Origin: Ephydatia muelleri
Lineage: Eukaryota; Porifera; Demospongiae; Spongillida; Spongillidae
Length of the DNA: 64,000 nt
Assembly (NCBI GenBank): GCA_013339895.1
Contig: JABACO010000008.1
Span: forward strand, 8,485,528-8,549,527
Direction of reading: 5' to 3'
Position numbers and translations under genes: made by a program. Position 1 is the first letter of the stretch. Each line of letters opens with the position of its first letter. Below, piece after piece: positions 1 through 11,500 of the stretch. Below the pieces are notes generated by a model. That model did no database searches. It was not told where the DNA came from and saw only the letters and a list, made by a program, of their open reading frames with translations.

Positions 1-51
1 TTAATTATTTTCCTATGTAACAGAACTCTAGCGACAATGATGACGATAGCT

Positions 52-445
52 GAGGGTGTGTAGCCTCCCCTGCATAACGAAAATCGATTTTTCCGAATAC
101 TTTAAAACACTAATCGCAGATTTTTGTGTATCTGAAAATCGATTTTTCTGAATAGGCTTTGCCAAATTTCCTGCCGAATACCTAGGTTATTCAGGTTATG
201 GTGCTTGTGGAGTGCACACTGAGAAGATAATTTATGTCTGCACAGAAATCCACCTGGTCTTGCACCCAAACTTGAGCTATGCATGTCATTTGAAAACACA
301 GAGACACAAAGGTCTACAGTAGCATGTGTTTGCCAAATAGAGTTTAATAAATTGTAGTCTTTACCATGCACTGTGTGTGTACATATCAATAGTAATGTAA
401 ACCTAACCATCCAACAATAACAACTGAGACCAGATATCACCATTA
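52..445 (+). mobile_element. hAT-2 family end, internally deleted copy
   Basis: This stretch is about 90% similar to the left end of the complete hAT element at 6549. It starts with GAGGGTGTGTAGCC where the complete copy has TAGGGTGTGTAACC, and carries the same repeated ATCGATTTTTC / CGAATA motifs. After about 390 it jumps to sequence matching 7485-7540, so roughly 560 bp of the complete element is missing. Its continuation lies at 1947-2005 (matching 7546-7600), beyond the Harbinger-like insertion. No transposase can be read in it. Confidence 0.7.
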
Positions 446-544
446 GGCCATTCCAAATGTGATAATAGTTTCCCGTCCGGACCTTTTTCCAAAGCCCATG
501 CTTATTATCCATTATTTACATATAAATTATTAAAAATTGATGCT

Positions 545-1060
545 GTGTTCTAAGGCACAAGTCCAACAAGCTAAGAGACATTCTGGTCAGTTGAGTCATT
601 CCACCGGGCCCACATTCGTGTTCAAGTTGAAGCTGGTTCTGGTCTCAGCCAGGATCATTCTAACTCCCGACCAGCAGACATTCTAGTTTTTGACTGGGAT
701 CAAGGTAAGCCTGCAGCTCTGGACCTGACTGTCGTTTCACCGCTCAATGCAAACATTTTAAAAGAAGCGGGTATGACAGCTGGTGCAGCAGCTCAGGCTG
801 CCGAGGTGAGAAAGCACACAGCCAATGGTCATAGGTGTACCAATTTGGGGTGGTCCTGCATACCTCTGGCTGTGGAATCGTATGGCGCATGGGGCAGAGA
901 AGCCCAGATGTGTTTCACACTTCTTGCCACATGACTGGCTGTTCACAATTCAAGCAGCAAGTCAAAGATGATTTTCGAGCTGTACAGCCGACTGAACCTG
1001 GCTCTGACTAGATCAATTGCCAGAGCAATCATCACAAGATATGATCTTTCAATCTAGTTG
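545..1060 (+). pseudogene. R2-like retrotransposon, C-terminal endonuclease and tail fragment
   Basis: Plus-strand translation gives a stretch homologous to the end of the retrotransposon protein at 57.6-58.7 kb. It shows HRAHIRVQVEAG, then SRPADILVFDW and AALDLTVVSPL (the PD...D core of a restriction-like endonuclease). The tail AAAQAAEVRKH, NLGWSC, VESYGAWG follows, and after a frameshift ELYSRLNLALT. A stop follows the LLAT segment near 935 and the frame changes, so it is dead. It lacks the reverse transcriptase, as expected of a 5'-truncated copy. Confidence 0.75.
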
Positions 1061-1438
1061 ATATTGTAGCTTGACATTAGCAGGTTATTTTTCAGTGAAT
1101 CTAACTAATCATATTGATACAATGATGTATGCGCTTCGATATCTTTCTTTTTTTCCCAAATTTACCAACCCTGTTTTGTTCGCGCGAGAAACAATTTAAT
1201 GGCTAAAAATCAATATATTAATTTCTATCAATCTTACATCATTAGGCGTGAAAGCGAAAGGTGGCAGAACTGAAAATGATGGCACTGTATATCCGGAGCT
1301 GTAGCTGCTGATGTCTGAGGCGCTTTGAGCCTAGAAATACGCAAGTCTTCTATTATAGCTACTTTTATTTAAATGGCGGACATCTTCTTGGACTACACTC
1401 AGTATAATGATGCATGTGTTATGTGTTGATGTTGATTT

Positions 1439-1680
1439 TCTTTTGTGCATTTAGCATTATTTGAAATGCATCTCTTGACAAGGATAGATCAACTTCTGGA
1501 ACATCCTCTGAGGGAAAATCCACCTCGGTGTTCCTCCAAACTACATATTTCAAGAACTGACCAAACGATTTAGTAACTTCACCACAATTCAGGTAATAGT
1601 CTCCAACACTGGATAGATCCTCCTTCCTTTGTCCGACTCTTACTTCCTGTATTTGATGGTCCTGTTTGCTATATCATCGA
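1439..1680 (-). pseudogene. unidentified coding relic inside the Harbinger-like element
   Basis: About 80 minus-strand codons stay open without an initiating Met, reading through RKEDLSSVGDYYLN, SFGQFLKYVVWRN and EVDFPSEDVPEVDLS. The composition (mixed charged and hydrophobic, no simple repeats) looks like real protein. I do not recognise the family. It could be an exon of the element's own lost gene or captured sequence. Confidence 0.3.
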
Positions 1681-2394
1681 TTCTTACTGTCCAGTTAAAC
1701 AAGAGAAGATTGCTACCTTCCGGACAGGTTTTTAATATTAAATACTTACTTGTGCATATGTTTAGGTGTTCCTCGGCAGATAAAATAGTCCAACTCAGCA
1801 CTGTTGTATGGCAACATTCCGGACACGTTAATCAACATCTCAAACAAATAAGTATTCCGATAATTAGAATAATGGACATAATTACTCGGGTAGCCTATAA
1901 TGACGCGGGCGGAGGACGGGAAACTATTATTACATTTGGAATGGCCTTAAAAACTCACCCCACATCACCTACAATCACGTACTCCACTTACGGATAGTCC
2001 AACTTTAAGTGCGTAAGAGCCGTTTTGTAGAGGATTTTAGTACCTAGTAAAAAATTAATAAATTAAAAAAAATCCACAAGGATCGTTTTCTCATAGAAGA
2101 TTCCACATATCCCGGCCCCGTGCGCAAGCGCATGCAGCCTTTTTCCCACTCACATGTAGATAAATCATTAAAAATGACATTCCTTGGTGTCTGGCGCACA
2201 AACGTCTTTGTCTGTCTCTCCAACCTCAGTCCCGTAAATGTTACCGTGTCTACAAACGGTCGCTTAAGAATAACGGTACTTTTTCTTGCATGTTGCACAA
2301 TTTCAGGCATAGAGTCCCACTCTTTTCTGAACACAGACTCTTGGTATTTTGCTCTTCACAACGCACGTGCAGTACACGTGCATGTGCTTTGAAA

Positions 2395-2916
2395 ATGTCG
2401 TCTCGAAGTTGGAAGGCAACACGAAACTCTGCTCTAGCAGACCATGAAACAGATAGAGAAGAGACAATGCTTCGTAGCCAGATATATCTAATGGAAGAAC
2501 AGATCTTGCAATTGGAGGAGCTAAATGAACGCGTTTCCACTATACAAGATGTCGTAGCAAGTTAGACGGTAAGTCATGATCAATTATACGCATTGTAGTC
2601 ATTATAAATTCTAATAGAATTATGTAACCTTGCTTTAGAAGTAGAAAAACCACAAGCCTCAAAGTCAGGAACCAAAGACTGCATACCACTGGTTTGTATA
2701 TATAATGTAAAAATAACATGGTCGTTTCATTATGTTATGGCCATAGAACATTCTTCAAGATGCGTTTCACTAACACGCAGAAGAGCTAAAGGAGGCGATG
2801 GAGGCAAGGAATTTGACGAGGGTCTTCGGAAACAGCTGATCAGTTCAGTAGAGGCACTCTTATCATTCAAGAAGTACCCCATTCCAAACGCAACTGCGCT
2901 CAGTGAAATGCTCAAG
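2395..2916 (+). pseudogene. coiled-coil protein gene F, copy 1, three exons
   Basis: Exon 1 (2395-2568) starts MSSRSWKATRNSALADHE and ends with a Leu/Glu-rich helix (LMEEQILQLEELNERV) that should form a coiled coil. It is followed by a GTAAGT donor. Exon 2 (2639-2691) follows a CTTGCTTTAG acceptor and reads EVEKPQASK. Exon 3 (from about 2781) encodes KEFDEGLRKQLISSVEALLS and ends at AAG/GTATAG. This copy has a small deletion before the exon 1 donor that brings a stop into frame. Two other copies (30.76 and 36.91 kb) preserve that part. The exon 3 phase does not join cleanly in any simple model. Function unknown. Confidence 0.5.
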
Positions 2917-3024
2917 GTATAGGAAATCATGTAGTTCATTATTTGCGACATTATCCTTGGCCAATGCATGTGCTCTGATCTATAAAATTTCTATACGACT
3001 AGAAGGACTACTTAGTTAATCAAT

Positions 3025-3160
3025 CAGGGGCGGACGTACGAATTTATATTGGGGGGGGGGGGGGGGGGGGTTAAAGGGGGAGGGTGTAGGAAGGGGGTAG
3101 GCCCCTCCCTAATTGGTCTGGGGCGTAGCCCCAGTCGCTTTTAAAATGCAGTACTTTTTC
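3025..3160 (-). mobile_element. hAT terminus next to transposase H1, with G20 tract
   Basis: CAGGGGCGGACGTACG is a typical hAT end, close to the many hAT elements that begin CAGGGGCGG. It lies immediately beyond the 3' end of the transposase relic. A 20-base G run (3051-3070) follows, as does a GC-rich segment repeated at 37552-37690. I could not find the matching opposite terminus. Confidence 0.55.
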
Positions 3161-4754
3161 CAAGAAACTAAAGATGCCGCCGCTTTTTGAAACACATTGT
3201 AGGTTTTCGGCCCGATACAATTTTGAATTTACACCGCTTTATGATTACACACATGAAGAGGACATAAACTAATCTTCTGACTCATCAAACAAAATAGATT
3301 TGCAAAACAAATGCCTTGGTTTTTCTTGCACAAATCGTCGTACAACAGTTTCCGTTTGTAGCGACACACACTCGGCATGGTGGATATAGATATCATGGTT
3401 AGACTGTCAACCTTTCTTCGGTCATTGTTGAACGTAATTGTGTTTTTATTCGTTTATTCGTCTCAAAACTGAAAAAGACCTTTCTGTCTGACAAGTTTCA
3501 ATCGGTGTCGTACATCCAATTAAAATTAGTTGGCGAATGTGTCTTCATCTGCATATGGCAATGCTCCATCAAATCCTCTGGTTTGTATTCACGTCTGCCT
3601 TCATTCCAAAAGAGTTTCCAGCGAACTAGCTTTTGCATTAGACAAAGTAGCGCTCGGCAAATCAACTTCCCCAAATAGCAGCTGCTTCGCCATATCGTCT
3701 GAATCCTTCGAGCATAAATTGCAGATAATCGAAGGGCATAGAGACATCAGTGATTGCACAACTCGATTTTCAATAGAAAATCATTCATTCATCTGACTTA
3801 ATAAACTAGCTAAGAATGGAATACCTAAAAATATTCACTTGGTGAATCGGCTGGAACATTTGAACGATGCTGTTGAACCTTACAAATCCTAGGAATTGTA
3901 ATTACTGCTCCTATGTCAGTAGCCAATGATTCAGCCTCTCCAAACCACTCACTCACTCCATACACTATCAAAATCTTCTCTCATGTATAAGACATGTAAG
4001 ATACTTCTTCAATAGCAAGGTCAATAGGCCCGTAAGCAGTTACAATGTCAGCATCATGCTTCTGAAGTTTGATGCATACTCCTTTGAGAGGGTCAAGGCC
4101 ATAAAGTAATACTATCAATGAAAGAATGTTCTTACTTGTAGCAAGTGATTGTTTTAGACCTTCTGCCTTTATTCTAGTGGGTATATCCCAACACCAGTCA
4201 TCATGGGGCACACCTGCCTTTTGGAGGTTGGGGTAACAAGTTGGATTGGTCATGGCATCAAGACATGCAAATAAATAACTATAGAGATTGTTATACCTTT
4301 CCAAACAGTCATACCTCTCGACCCATTTGGTCTTGCAAAGGCCTTTTATTTATTTTTACATGCATGAGGCTCAGAAATATATGCATCAAGCACCAACTCC
4401 AAGAATCTTCGCCTTTTAGGAGAGTTATGAAAAGAAAGAAGATATACTTCATTTATGACCTGTATCGTATCACAAATACCATGTTCTGTGCAGGAACTTG
4501 CTATTGATAAATTCAATATATGAGAGCGACAGTGGGTATAGAGGCAAGATGATTTAATGATTCTTGCCTGAGTACTAGTGTGAGTACCAGCCATTGCTGA
4601 AGCCATCATATGATTGGCCACGTATGTTGCTAACATCAAGACCATTTCTGCCAAGCAGAGTTCAAATACCATTGGCAACAGCTTCTCCAGTACTTCGCTG
4701 TAGATGCAAGAAATCCACAAATAATTCATTTATGCATGGTTTGGCATTAGTAAC

Positions 4755-5679
4755 TGTCAGGGTTCACGACCTACCACCCTGACAAAGGATGAAAAGGGAC
4801 TGAATAGCGGGAGCCTCCAGGTCTAGAATGACGTTAATGCGGACCTTATGCTATAAATAATGTGTACTGTGCACGTATTCCTGGGTCTGGTGCGGTGATG
4901 GAAATCTAGCAGTTGGGAGGAAGGAGCGGCGCGCAGGCTGCGGCTAGATTGATCCTTCACATATGGTGGCAGCGGTGGGATCAATCCCTGACAGTTGTAC
5001 AGGGAGACCCATGGATCCAGAAGTGAGTCACTGTCGTGATGGGACTGATTGAGGTGGAATGAAGGAAGGCTGGCAGCGTATCCAAAGCGGTAGACCTGAG
5101 GGTAGCCGGCTAGAGAGAGAATGCTAGCTGAGGATGCATGGTGCAGCTGTTCCCGAGCGTGTGAAGACCTTCGGTTGCCATCAGGCATGGAACGGGCGGA
5201 GTGACGGTGCGGCGCAGAAAGATGTATGTGATCATGAACGGGCGCTGAAGAGGTACGACTGATGAGGGTGATATAGGAATACGCAATCGACAAATGGCGT
5301 TGTTTGTCGCAGGAGAAGGATATAGGCTAAGGAATGTGATAGACTGGAGGTCTCCGATGATATCAGAAGCAGTAGGCCGGTGTGAGCGTTCGACAAATGA
5401 TATTTGTCGCAGGAGAAGAAGTGGGAAGTGTCAGGGTTCACGACCTACCACCCTGACAAAGGATGAAAAGGGACTGAATAGCGGGAGCCTCCAGGTCTAG
5501 AATGACGTTAATGCGGACCTTATGCTATAAATAATGTGTACTGTGCACGTATTCCTGGGTCTGGTGCGGTGATGGAAATCTAGCAGTTGGGAGGAAGGAG
5601 CGGCGCGCAGGCTGCGGCTAGATTGATCCTTCACATAGAAGGAGCGGCGCGCAGGCTGCGGCTAGATTGATCCTTCACA
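4755..5679 (+). mobile_element. TRIM-type miniature LTR retrotransposon
   Basis: Two near-identical direct repeats (4755-4961 and 5429-5635) start TGTCAGGGTTCACG and end CCTTCACA. Two bases after the first lies TGGTGGCAGCGGTGGGAT, complementary to the 3' end of a tRNA-Leu (…CACCGCTGCCACCA). A purine-rich tract (GGAGAAGAAGTGGGAAG) directly precedes the second repeat, as a polypurine tract should. GTAAC flanks the whole (4750-4754 and 5680-5684). The interior of about 470 bp has no gag or pol. The right LTR carries an extra 44 bp tandem copy of its own end. It sits inside transposase H1. Confidence 0.88.
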
Positions 5680-7013
5680 GTAACATCTACAAATCTTATG
5701 CAAATATATAATATTTTCATGTTTGCATAATGGTCTGTAATTTCATCTACCATTATGTTGCAATATTTGACTTTTTAAGAGGTTTCAGCACTTCCTCACG
5801 CAAACATAATGCAATTACATGGATGATTTCATAAGATTTTGATGCATACTTCGATTTTTTACCTTTCTCTATGTGTTCCTTAATATAACAGGATCGGATT
5901 TAGAGGCATATTCCAAAATAGCAAAGAAGTTTCCTTGGTTTGTAAAACACTCAGCAGTGTTGTCGTTTCTGTGTCCCCTTAATGGCAAACATTGCATCCC
6001 ACATACCTTTATGCCCTCCACTATAACAAACAAACAATATGTCGATTTGAAATATGAGTACTCTGTTTTTCCAGAATTGAGTATTAGGATTAACAAATCT
6101 TTCAAGAAATGCCATGGACGAACACAGTGCATCTTGATGGTTCTCATTTAACTGGTGCTTGTTTAAAAAACCTTCTTTTCCTTTAGCCTTGCTAAAAAAA
6201 TTTAATGAGTCTTAACAAAAACTCCTAGTGTCTCTGTTGAAGCAGATGAGAGAACACAGAACTTACAATATCCCCCACCTTGTGAGGGTGAGTATGCAAG
6301 CCACCTGTACTCATTCAGCCATGACTTCTGAAATGTGAGTGGAATGGTCTTTCCAAGCTTTCTCACTTCATATGTGGCAAAAACTGGTGATTTGTATTCT
6401 GCTTTGACATATTTATACTTCTTTTCATCTTGCAGAAAGGAAGATGATACCTGGCCTGTGGCAACAATCCCAATATCATGATCATCCTCATGTGCAGACC
6501 TCTGATCGTCCTAAACTAGAGCATTGGGACATTGCTACGGAACAGGATTAGGGTGTGTAACCTTCCCTGCATAATGAAAATCGATTTTTCCGAATACTTT
6601 TAAAACACTAATCGATTTTTCAGGTTTTTTTGGATCTGAAAATCGATTTTTCCGAATAGTTTAAATAACAAAATAGATTTTTCTGAATAGGTTTTGCCAA
6701 AGTTCCTGCCGAATACCTAGGTCATTCAGGTATGGTGCTTGTGGAGTGCACACTGAGAAGATAATTATGTCTGCATAGAAATCCACCTGGTCTCACACCC
6801 AAACAAGAGCTATGCATGTCAGTTGAAAACACGGAGACACAAAGGTCTACAGTAGCATGTGTTTGCCAAATACAGTTTAATAAGTTGTATATCTTTACCA
6901 TGCACTTGTACATATCAAATAATCATGATATACAACAGTGAATAATAACTACCAATATTTATATCAAATCAAAAGAAAGAGAATAAATAAATAAATAAAT
7001 AAAAATAAAGTCA

Positions 7014-7335
7014 CTCCTGCATGTATAGAAGTCCTGCTCCGTCTTCTATAACCATCCTTCTCCTCCATGTCACCCGACTCCCACGAATGCACAAATTTGT
7101 AGCACGACGGATAGCAAACATCAGCCCTGCCCGCACATAACCCATCACTTCACTGTTTGATTTATGCCAAGTTGCAGCAATTTTTTCTGATAGGAGGCGC
7201 ATGAATGCCTTTCCTTCAACACCCAGTGCCTCACAACATATCAATAGTAGGGTAATGTGAGGAGTGGTCGGCAGTAGGGAGTGTTCGGCAACCGCACTTT
7301 CAACACAATACAGAGCCTCAAAGAAGACATTTCAA
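7014..7335 (-). pseudogene. C-terminal coding relic, transposon-associated family
   Basis: About 107 codons stay open on the minus strand: LLLICCEALGVEGKAFMRLL, then SEVMGYVRAGLMFAIRRAT, then NLCIRGSRVTWRRR, ending in a stop. From memory, a similar MGW/YxRxxLxFAxxRAxxxCxRGSR motif occurs near the C-terminus of repetitive ORFs in cnidarians and other invertebrates; I cannot name the family. It begins abruptly, so only the last part is present. Confidence 0.5.
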
Positions 7336-7435
7336 TATTTCAAAACAGGTTAAAAACCATCCTTCTGGGTTGTCTTAGGATACAGTAAGTATAGTTCAAA
7401 GCAACTACGTTCCCTTTTAATAATAACACATGGAT

Positions 7436-8065
7436 GCCGAACACTACCTACGCTATCGCGCATGCCGATCACTACTTAACCTACCCTAATGCAAACCTAA
7501 CCATCCAACACCAACCACTGAGATCAGACATCACCATCAAAAACTCACCCCACATCACCTACAATCACGCACTCCACTTACAATCATCCAACAACACTCC
7601 ATTCACGTTCTCGCTACATGCATATGAAATATCCCATCAGTACAATTGCGTAATGCTCTCAAACAGCGCGCACACTTACTTGAAGTGGTGAGACGTCTGT
7701 AATTCTATTTCACTCGCTAGCACAATACTCAGATAATTATGTTCACTTCATATACCACTGTACAATAATACTAGTACTGGTACATAAATTTATTGCTACT
7801 ACATATAAACACAACTCGTGGCATATACTAATGAACTTAGTTACTTACTTGAAGACGACGATAAAAGCGTTGAGCTAGACTTAGTACATTCACGCTGTAT
7901 ATTTGTAACCCCAATTGATGGACATTAAACATTTTGCATTATATTACTATCTATTTACTCAATACCTATCAAATTATTAATCGCTTCCGATGTCGTCGCA
8001 TGTACTGTATGTATAAATAGTAAAAACAACAGTGACGTATGTTATATATATAGTGGTCCTATTCT
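7436..8065. other. hAT-2 interior without recognisable gene
   Basis: AT-rich sequence. The part at 7485-7600 is shared with the deleted copy at 390-445 and 1947-2005. An 85-codon plus-strand frame here is Thr/Asn/His rich and is not supported as a gene. Confidence 0.4.
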
Positions 8066-9553
8066 TTTTTCTTCATCACCTTTATGTTTGCTCCTGTGTA
8101 TTGTAGCAATATAATGTCGAAATGAAAATCTGATTGCACAGAATTGTTTTGCCATGATTGGTCAATGCTATGTAAAAAATAAAATAGTTAACTGACTTCA
8201 ATAGTTAAGATACATTAATAGTTATAACTAGAGCTTGATAGTAGAAATCGATTGGCCGAGTTGGTATTTAAACCCAGGAAAAAGGTAAGGCATTATGATA
8301 CCTGAGGTGCCATTTAAGTTCCTCCAAGGTTAGAAAAAACATTTTCTAATACGCGATTAATACAGAACAGAAGTTTGTACAAATATGGTCTACCGACCGT
8401 AAAAATGATATTCTAGGGCTTAAGGAGTAACTTTGCTATACAAATAACGTTCTCAAGTGCGACAGAGCAAAACACGTAGCCATTTTTGTAATTTTTAAAT
8501 GAATTACATGTACATTAAAATCGTGATGCAATGACAATTTCATTCGGTTTGCTATGGAGGAGAGCGTTGTGATGGAAACGGTTCTTTGCAGAACCAAACC
8601 GAGGACGTAGCAAGTTCATCAAGGTCCGCAGCCAGAAAGCTCACTTGCTCACTTTATCCTGGGCAACACTAGGTGACACGCCATCAGCCAACTCAATAAA
8701 GTATAAACGTAATGCCAGAACTCTTGCGTCCGTATCTGAAAGGTCGGGCATATAACCAGCTAAGCTTTCCAGCTATTTAATAGCATCTGTGGCAATATCA
8801 GGTGTGCTTCTCCTACGATTCCCTTCAAACACGGCAGATGAGGCTCACGGGTTTCGTATTTGCAAAATACCGTCCTCTGGGCTTCTTTTTCAGTAGCTCC
8901 TTCCAAGCAGATGCCGCCTTTCTGGCTGCGGATCTTGATGAACTTGTTACATCCTCGGTTTGGTTCTGAAGAGAACCGTTTCCATCAATATCAACAACGC
9001 TCTCCGCCATAGCAAACCGAATGAATATTGTCATTGCGTCACGATTTTAATGTAATTCACTTAAGAATTACAAAAATGGCTACGTGTTTTGCTCTGTCGC
9101 ACTTGAGAACGTTATTTGTATAGCAAAGTTACTCCTTAAGCCCCAGAATAGCATTTTTACGGTCGGTAGACCATATTCCAATATTTGTACAAACTTTAGT
9201 TCTTTTCTAACCTTGGAGGAACCTAAATGGCACCTCAAGTATTATGACGCCTTACCTTTTTCCCCGGGTTTAAACACCAACTCGGCCAATCGATTTCTAC
9301 TGTCAAGCTCTAGTTATGCAGCGAATTTCATATCAATCCACAAACTGGGCAGGAAGAAATAATTGAAAACATTGTTTTTGGAGGGGGAACACTAACTATT
9401 AATGTATCTTAACTATTGAAGTTAGTTAACTATTATTTATATAGCATTGATCAATCATGGCAAAACATTTCTGTGCAATCAGATTTTCATTTCGACATTA
9501 TATTGCTATAATACACAGGAGCAAAATTAAAGTTGATGAAGAAAAAAAAATAG
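8066..9553. repeat. inverted repeat with about 0.6 kb arms inside hAT-2
   Basis: 8066-8640 is the reverse complement of about 8915-9553, with small indels; the spacer is about 275 bp. Matching blocks include TGGTCTACCGACCGTAAAAA against its complement near 9160, and GTGCGACAGAGCAAAACACG against its complement near 9090. Both arms contain the same gene start, pointing into the spacer. Confidence 0.85.
8640..9010 (-). pseudogene. unidentified short gene start (MAESVVDIDG...)
   Basis: The frame starts MAESVVDIDGNGSLQNQTED, then SSRSAARKAASAWKELLKKK, and runs to a stop at 8825. In another frame downstream, coding-like sequence continues: RRRSTPDIATDAI, a stop, LESLAGYMPDLSDTDARVLA and FIELADGVSPSVAQDKVSK. 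So the original protein was at least 120 residues and is now broken by a frameshift and stops. A mirror copy of the first 30 codons lies in the left arm at about 8553-8640. Family unknown. Confidence 0.4.
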
Positions 9554-11500
9554 GGTTAATTATCACGTTATCCACTGTAACTCTAATTATGAAATACTCA
9601 ATTGAAAATCATATCCGGATATTGGTATAAAAAGGTATTCGAATAATGGGCAAATTGTCGTCGATGCTGACGACGAATACCTAAGTACCCTCCGAATGGA
9701 GAAACATAAACCGGTTATTTCGAATAGATAAAATTCACTAATCGATTTTTCTGAGTAATGCTAAATTGCTATTCGAACGGATAGGTTTTTGCGAATATCC
9801 AAAGAACCCAAATAACCTGATAACCCGTTACACACCCTAAACAGGATTGATCTGGAGTTACATCTTCTCCTTGTTTACCGCTGCCATCACTTTCATAACT
9901 ATTTACTTCAATCAATGAAGATCGTGAAGCTAAAAGTTCACCTGAGTCACCTTCAATCACATTCCTTATCACTTCCATAATGACCTTCAAGTTCTTCTGC
10001 TTCTGGAAAGCCAATGGATGATTTTACCACAACTGAACAATTTGTTTGATCAATGTCTTTGTCTTCTTCATAACTGCAGCCGTCCACAATACCAGCTTCA
10101 ACTTGAGAACACCCCAGTGTTGGTACATTTGCCATTGACTGTTGCCTGTGACAGGAGCAAGGAATGATGGAGAGCTCATAACGTAATTTATTTGCATGTA
10201 CATTCTTACACGAAAACGTACTATATTTATATTATGGATCGTGTGACTGTATGTTTAATAACGGCGTTATCTGTACCTCAGGTATATCTTAGTCCTATCA
10301 GTAATGGTACGTAAAATAGCAACGGACGAATGGCACATGGGAATATCTCTTTATTATGACACGTTGCATGTCAGCAGCGTAACGAACAAAAACAGCTGTG
10401 AATAAGTAGGGCCCCATTGCTTAACAGCAAACCGCGCCTCATCAACAGCAGCATACATGTAGGAGGAACGTAAACAGGATTGGGGGGGCCCAAAGGGTGC
10501 GTCCAATATAAATTCAGTGTGATTTATGTACATGATGCCCAAGATTGGAGATGAGCCAAGAGCCCTTCGATCAAGCATGTCGTAGTATGAAATACACTCA
10601 CATACCCGTGCATGACATACTGTGTATAATACCTAAAAAGAGTTCGTTCAACACCATTTGCTTCATCTTCTTTCTTGGCTGAGACATGTCGCTCTTGATC
10701 TAGTACAACACGTGACAATGTGCTAATTTACGGGCACCCAGTCAGTCTCGCCAATAAAATTTTCATAATGGCGAGTTGGAGGAGGGATGGGGGGGGGGGG
10801 GGGGGGGGGGGGGGTAAAGAAAGTAGTATTCCATCATATGATGATTGACCATAGGATTTCCTCAAACAAATCATCAGGAAAATCTTTTAAATGATTCGAC
10901 GCATTTTTTTCCAGTGATAGCTTTAAAAACGCTTGATCGACAGCCACGCCCATGGAGCCAATCCTACATAGCGTGGGTCATGATGCGCAATGGTGCTTGG
11001 TGGAGAATCAATGTATATGAAAGAAGTTCGTTGCACAATAGGAGCCACTTTCCATTCCGCACCGGTTATCATCGCTTTCATATGCATTTCGGTGATGTAA
11101 TACATCGCCTCGCAGCTCTGATGTATTAAGGGACTGGGGCCGAAACTAGTCCCAGATCACTTTTTATTTTATTTTTTATAATGACGTTATGACCGTTTTC
11201 CTATAGTACTTGCTCGCAAACATGTTAGGATCTACTCGTTTTCTGTCAGATACACTATATGTCAACATCAAAAGCAAAGCAGCGATTAATTTGGAGACAT
11301 GCAAGCATTTTGTGTTACTGATGTCTTAAAATAGCCGATTGGATAGTTCCATGATGAAAGGCACCACGAGTAGTAGGCCCCATGTGATGCTTTCAGCACG
11401 TGCACCTCCGCTCGTTGACACGTCTAGCTCGGCTGTTCCTTTAAGGGCTATATGTATCAGAATATTATAAATGGATGACATATCGGGTAAGCTTACTCAC

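Larger units (their letters stand above)
446..1946. mobile_element. Harbinger-like DNA element, 1.5 kb, TTA target duplication
   Basis: The ends form an inverted repeat of 33 bp with one mismatch: GGCCATTCCAAATGT starts the element and its complement ends it. TTA lies on both sides (443-445 and 1947-1949), and the related hAT copy at 7520-7560 reads straight through the site. Three-base TWA duplications and GG-starting ends are typical of PIF/Harbinger elements. No Harbinger transposase was recognised inside. The interior holds an R2-like fragment and a short minus-strand reading frame, so this is a non-autonomous carrier. Confidence 0.75.
6549..9839. mobile_element. hAT-2 element, 3.3 kb, with 8-bp target duplication
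   Basis: Both ends carry TAGGGTGTGTAAC in inverted orientation, and AACAGGAT lies on each side (6541-6548 and 9840-9847). Removing the element rejoins the H1 transposase sequence. Eight-base duplications and TAGGG ends are hAT hallmarks. The interior lacks a recognisable hAT transposase. It holds a C-terminal coding relic (7014-7335) and a 0.6 kb-armed inverted repeat (8066-9553). A remnant of the same right end, with the same AACAGGAT flank, survives at 31400-31513. Confidence 0.88.
3300..10135 (-). pseudogene. hAT transposase H1 (DUF4371/ZMYM1-like), interrupted twice
   Basis: The pieces read in order on the minus strand. The N-terminus is MANVPTLGCSQVEAGIVDGC (10135 down to 9848). The TTF-type zinc finger segment FQKSWLNEYRWLAYSP and GGGYCKFCVLSSAS lies at 6230-6540. 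CGMQCLPLRGHRND and NQGNFFAILEY follow at 5869-6147. IMVDEITDHYANM, with the first catalytic Asp, is at 5690-5780. A YDG motif and CLYTHCRSHILNLSIA lie at 4350-4740, and ERYNNLYSYLFACLDA at 3981-4304. The hAT dimerisation region follows down to 3300. This order is that of DUF4371 hAT transposases related to vertebrate ZMYM1. An LTR element (4755-5679) and a second hAT element (6549-9839) split it, and several frameshifts add to the damage. Confidence 0.85.

Noticed and set aside
10354..10718. Minus-strand frames MLDRRALGSSPILG and MSRVVLDQERHVSAKK, recurring in several E copies
   Set aside because: They recur because the DNA is duplicated. They contain frameshifts between copies without compensating pattern and lie in the 5' flank of transposase H, so coding is not supported.
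10923..11105. Minus-strand frame with MHMKAMITGAEWKVAP in block E
   Set aside because: It is present in several copies only through duplication; indels between copies break it freely and there is no splice context.
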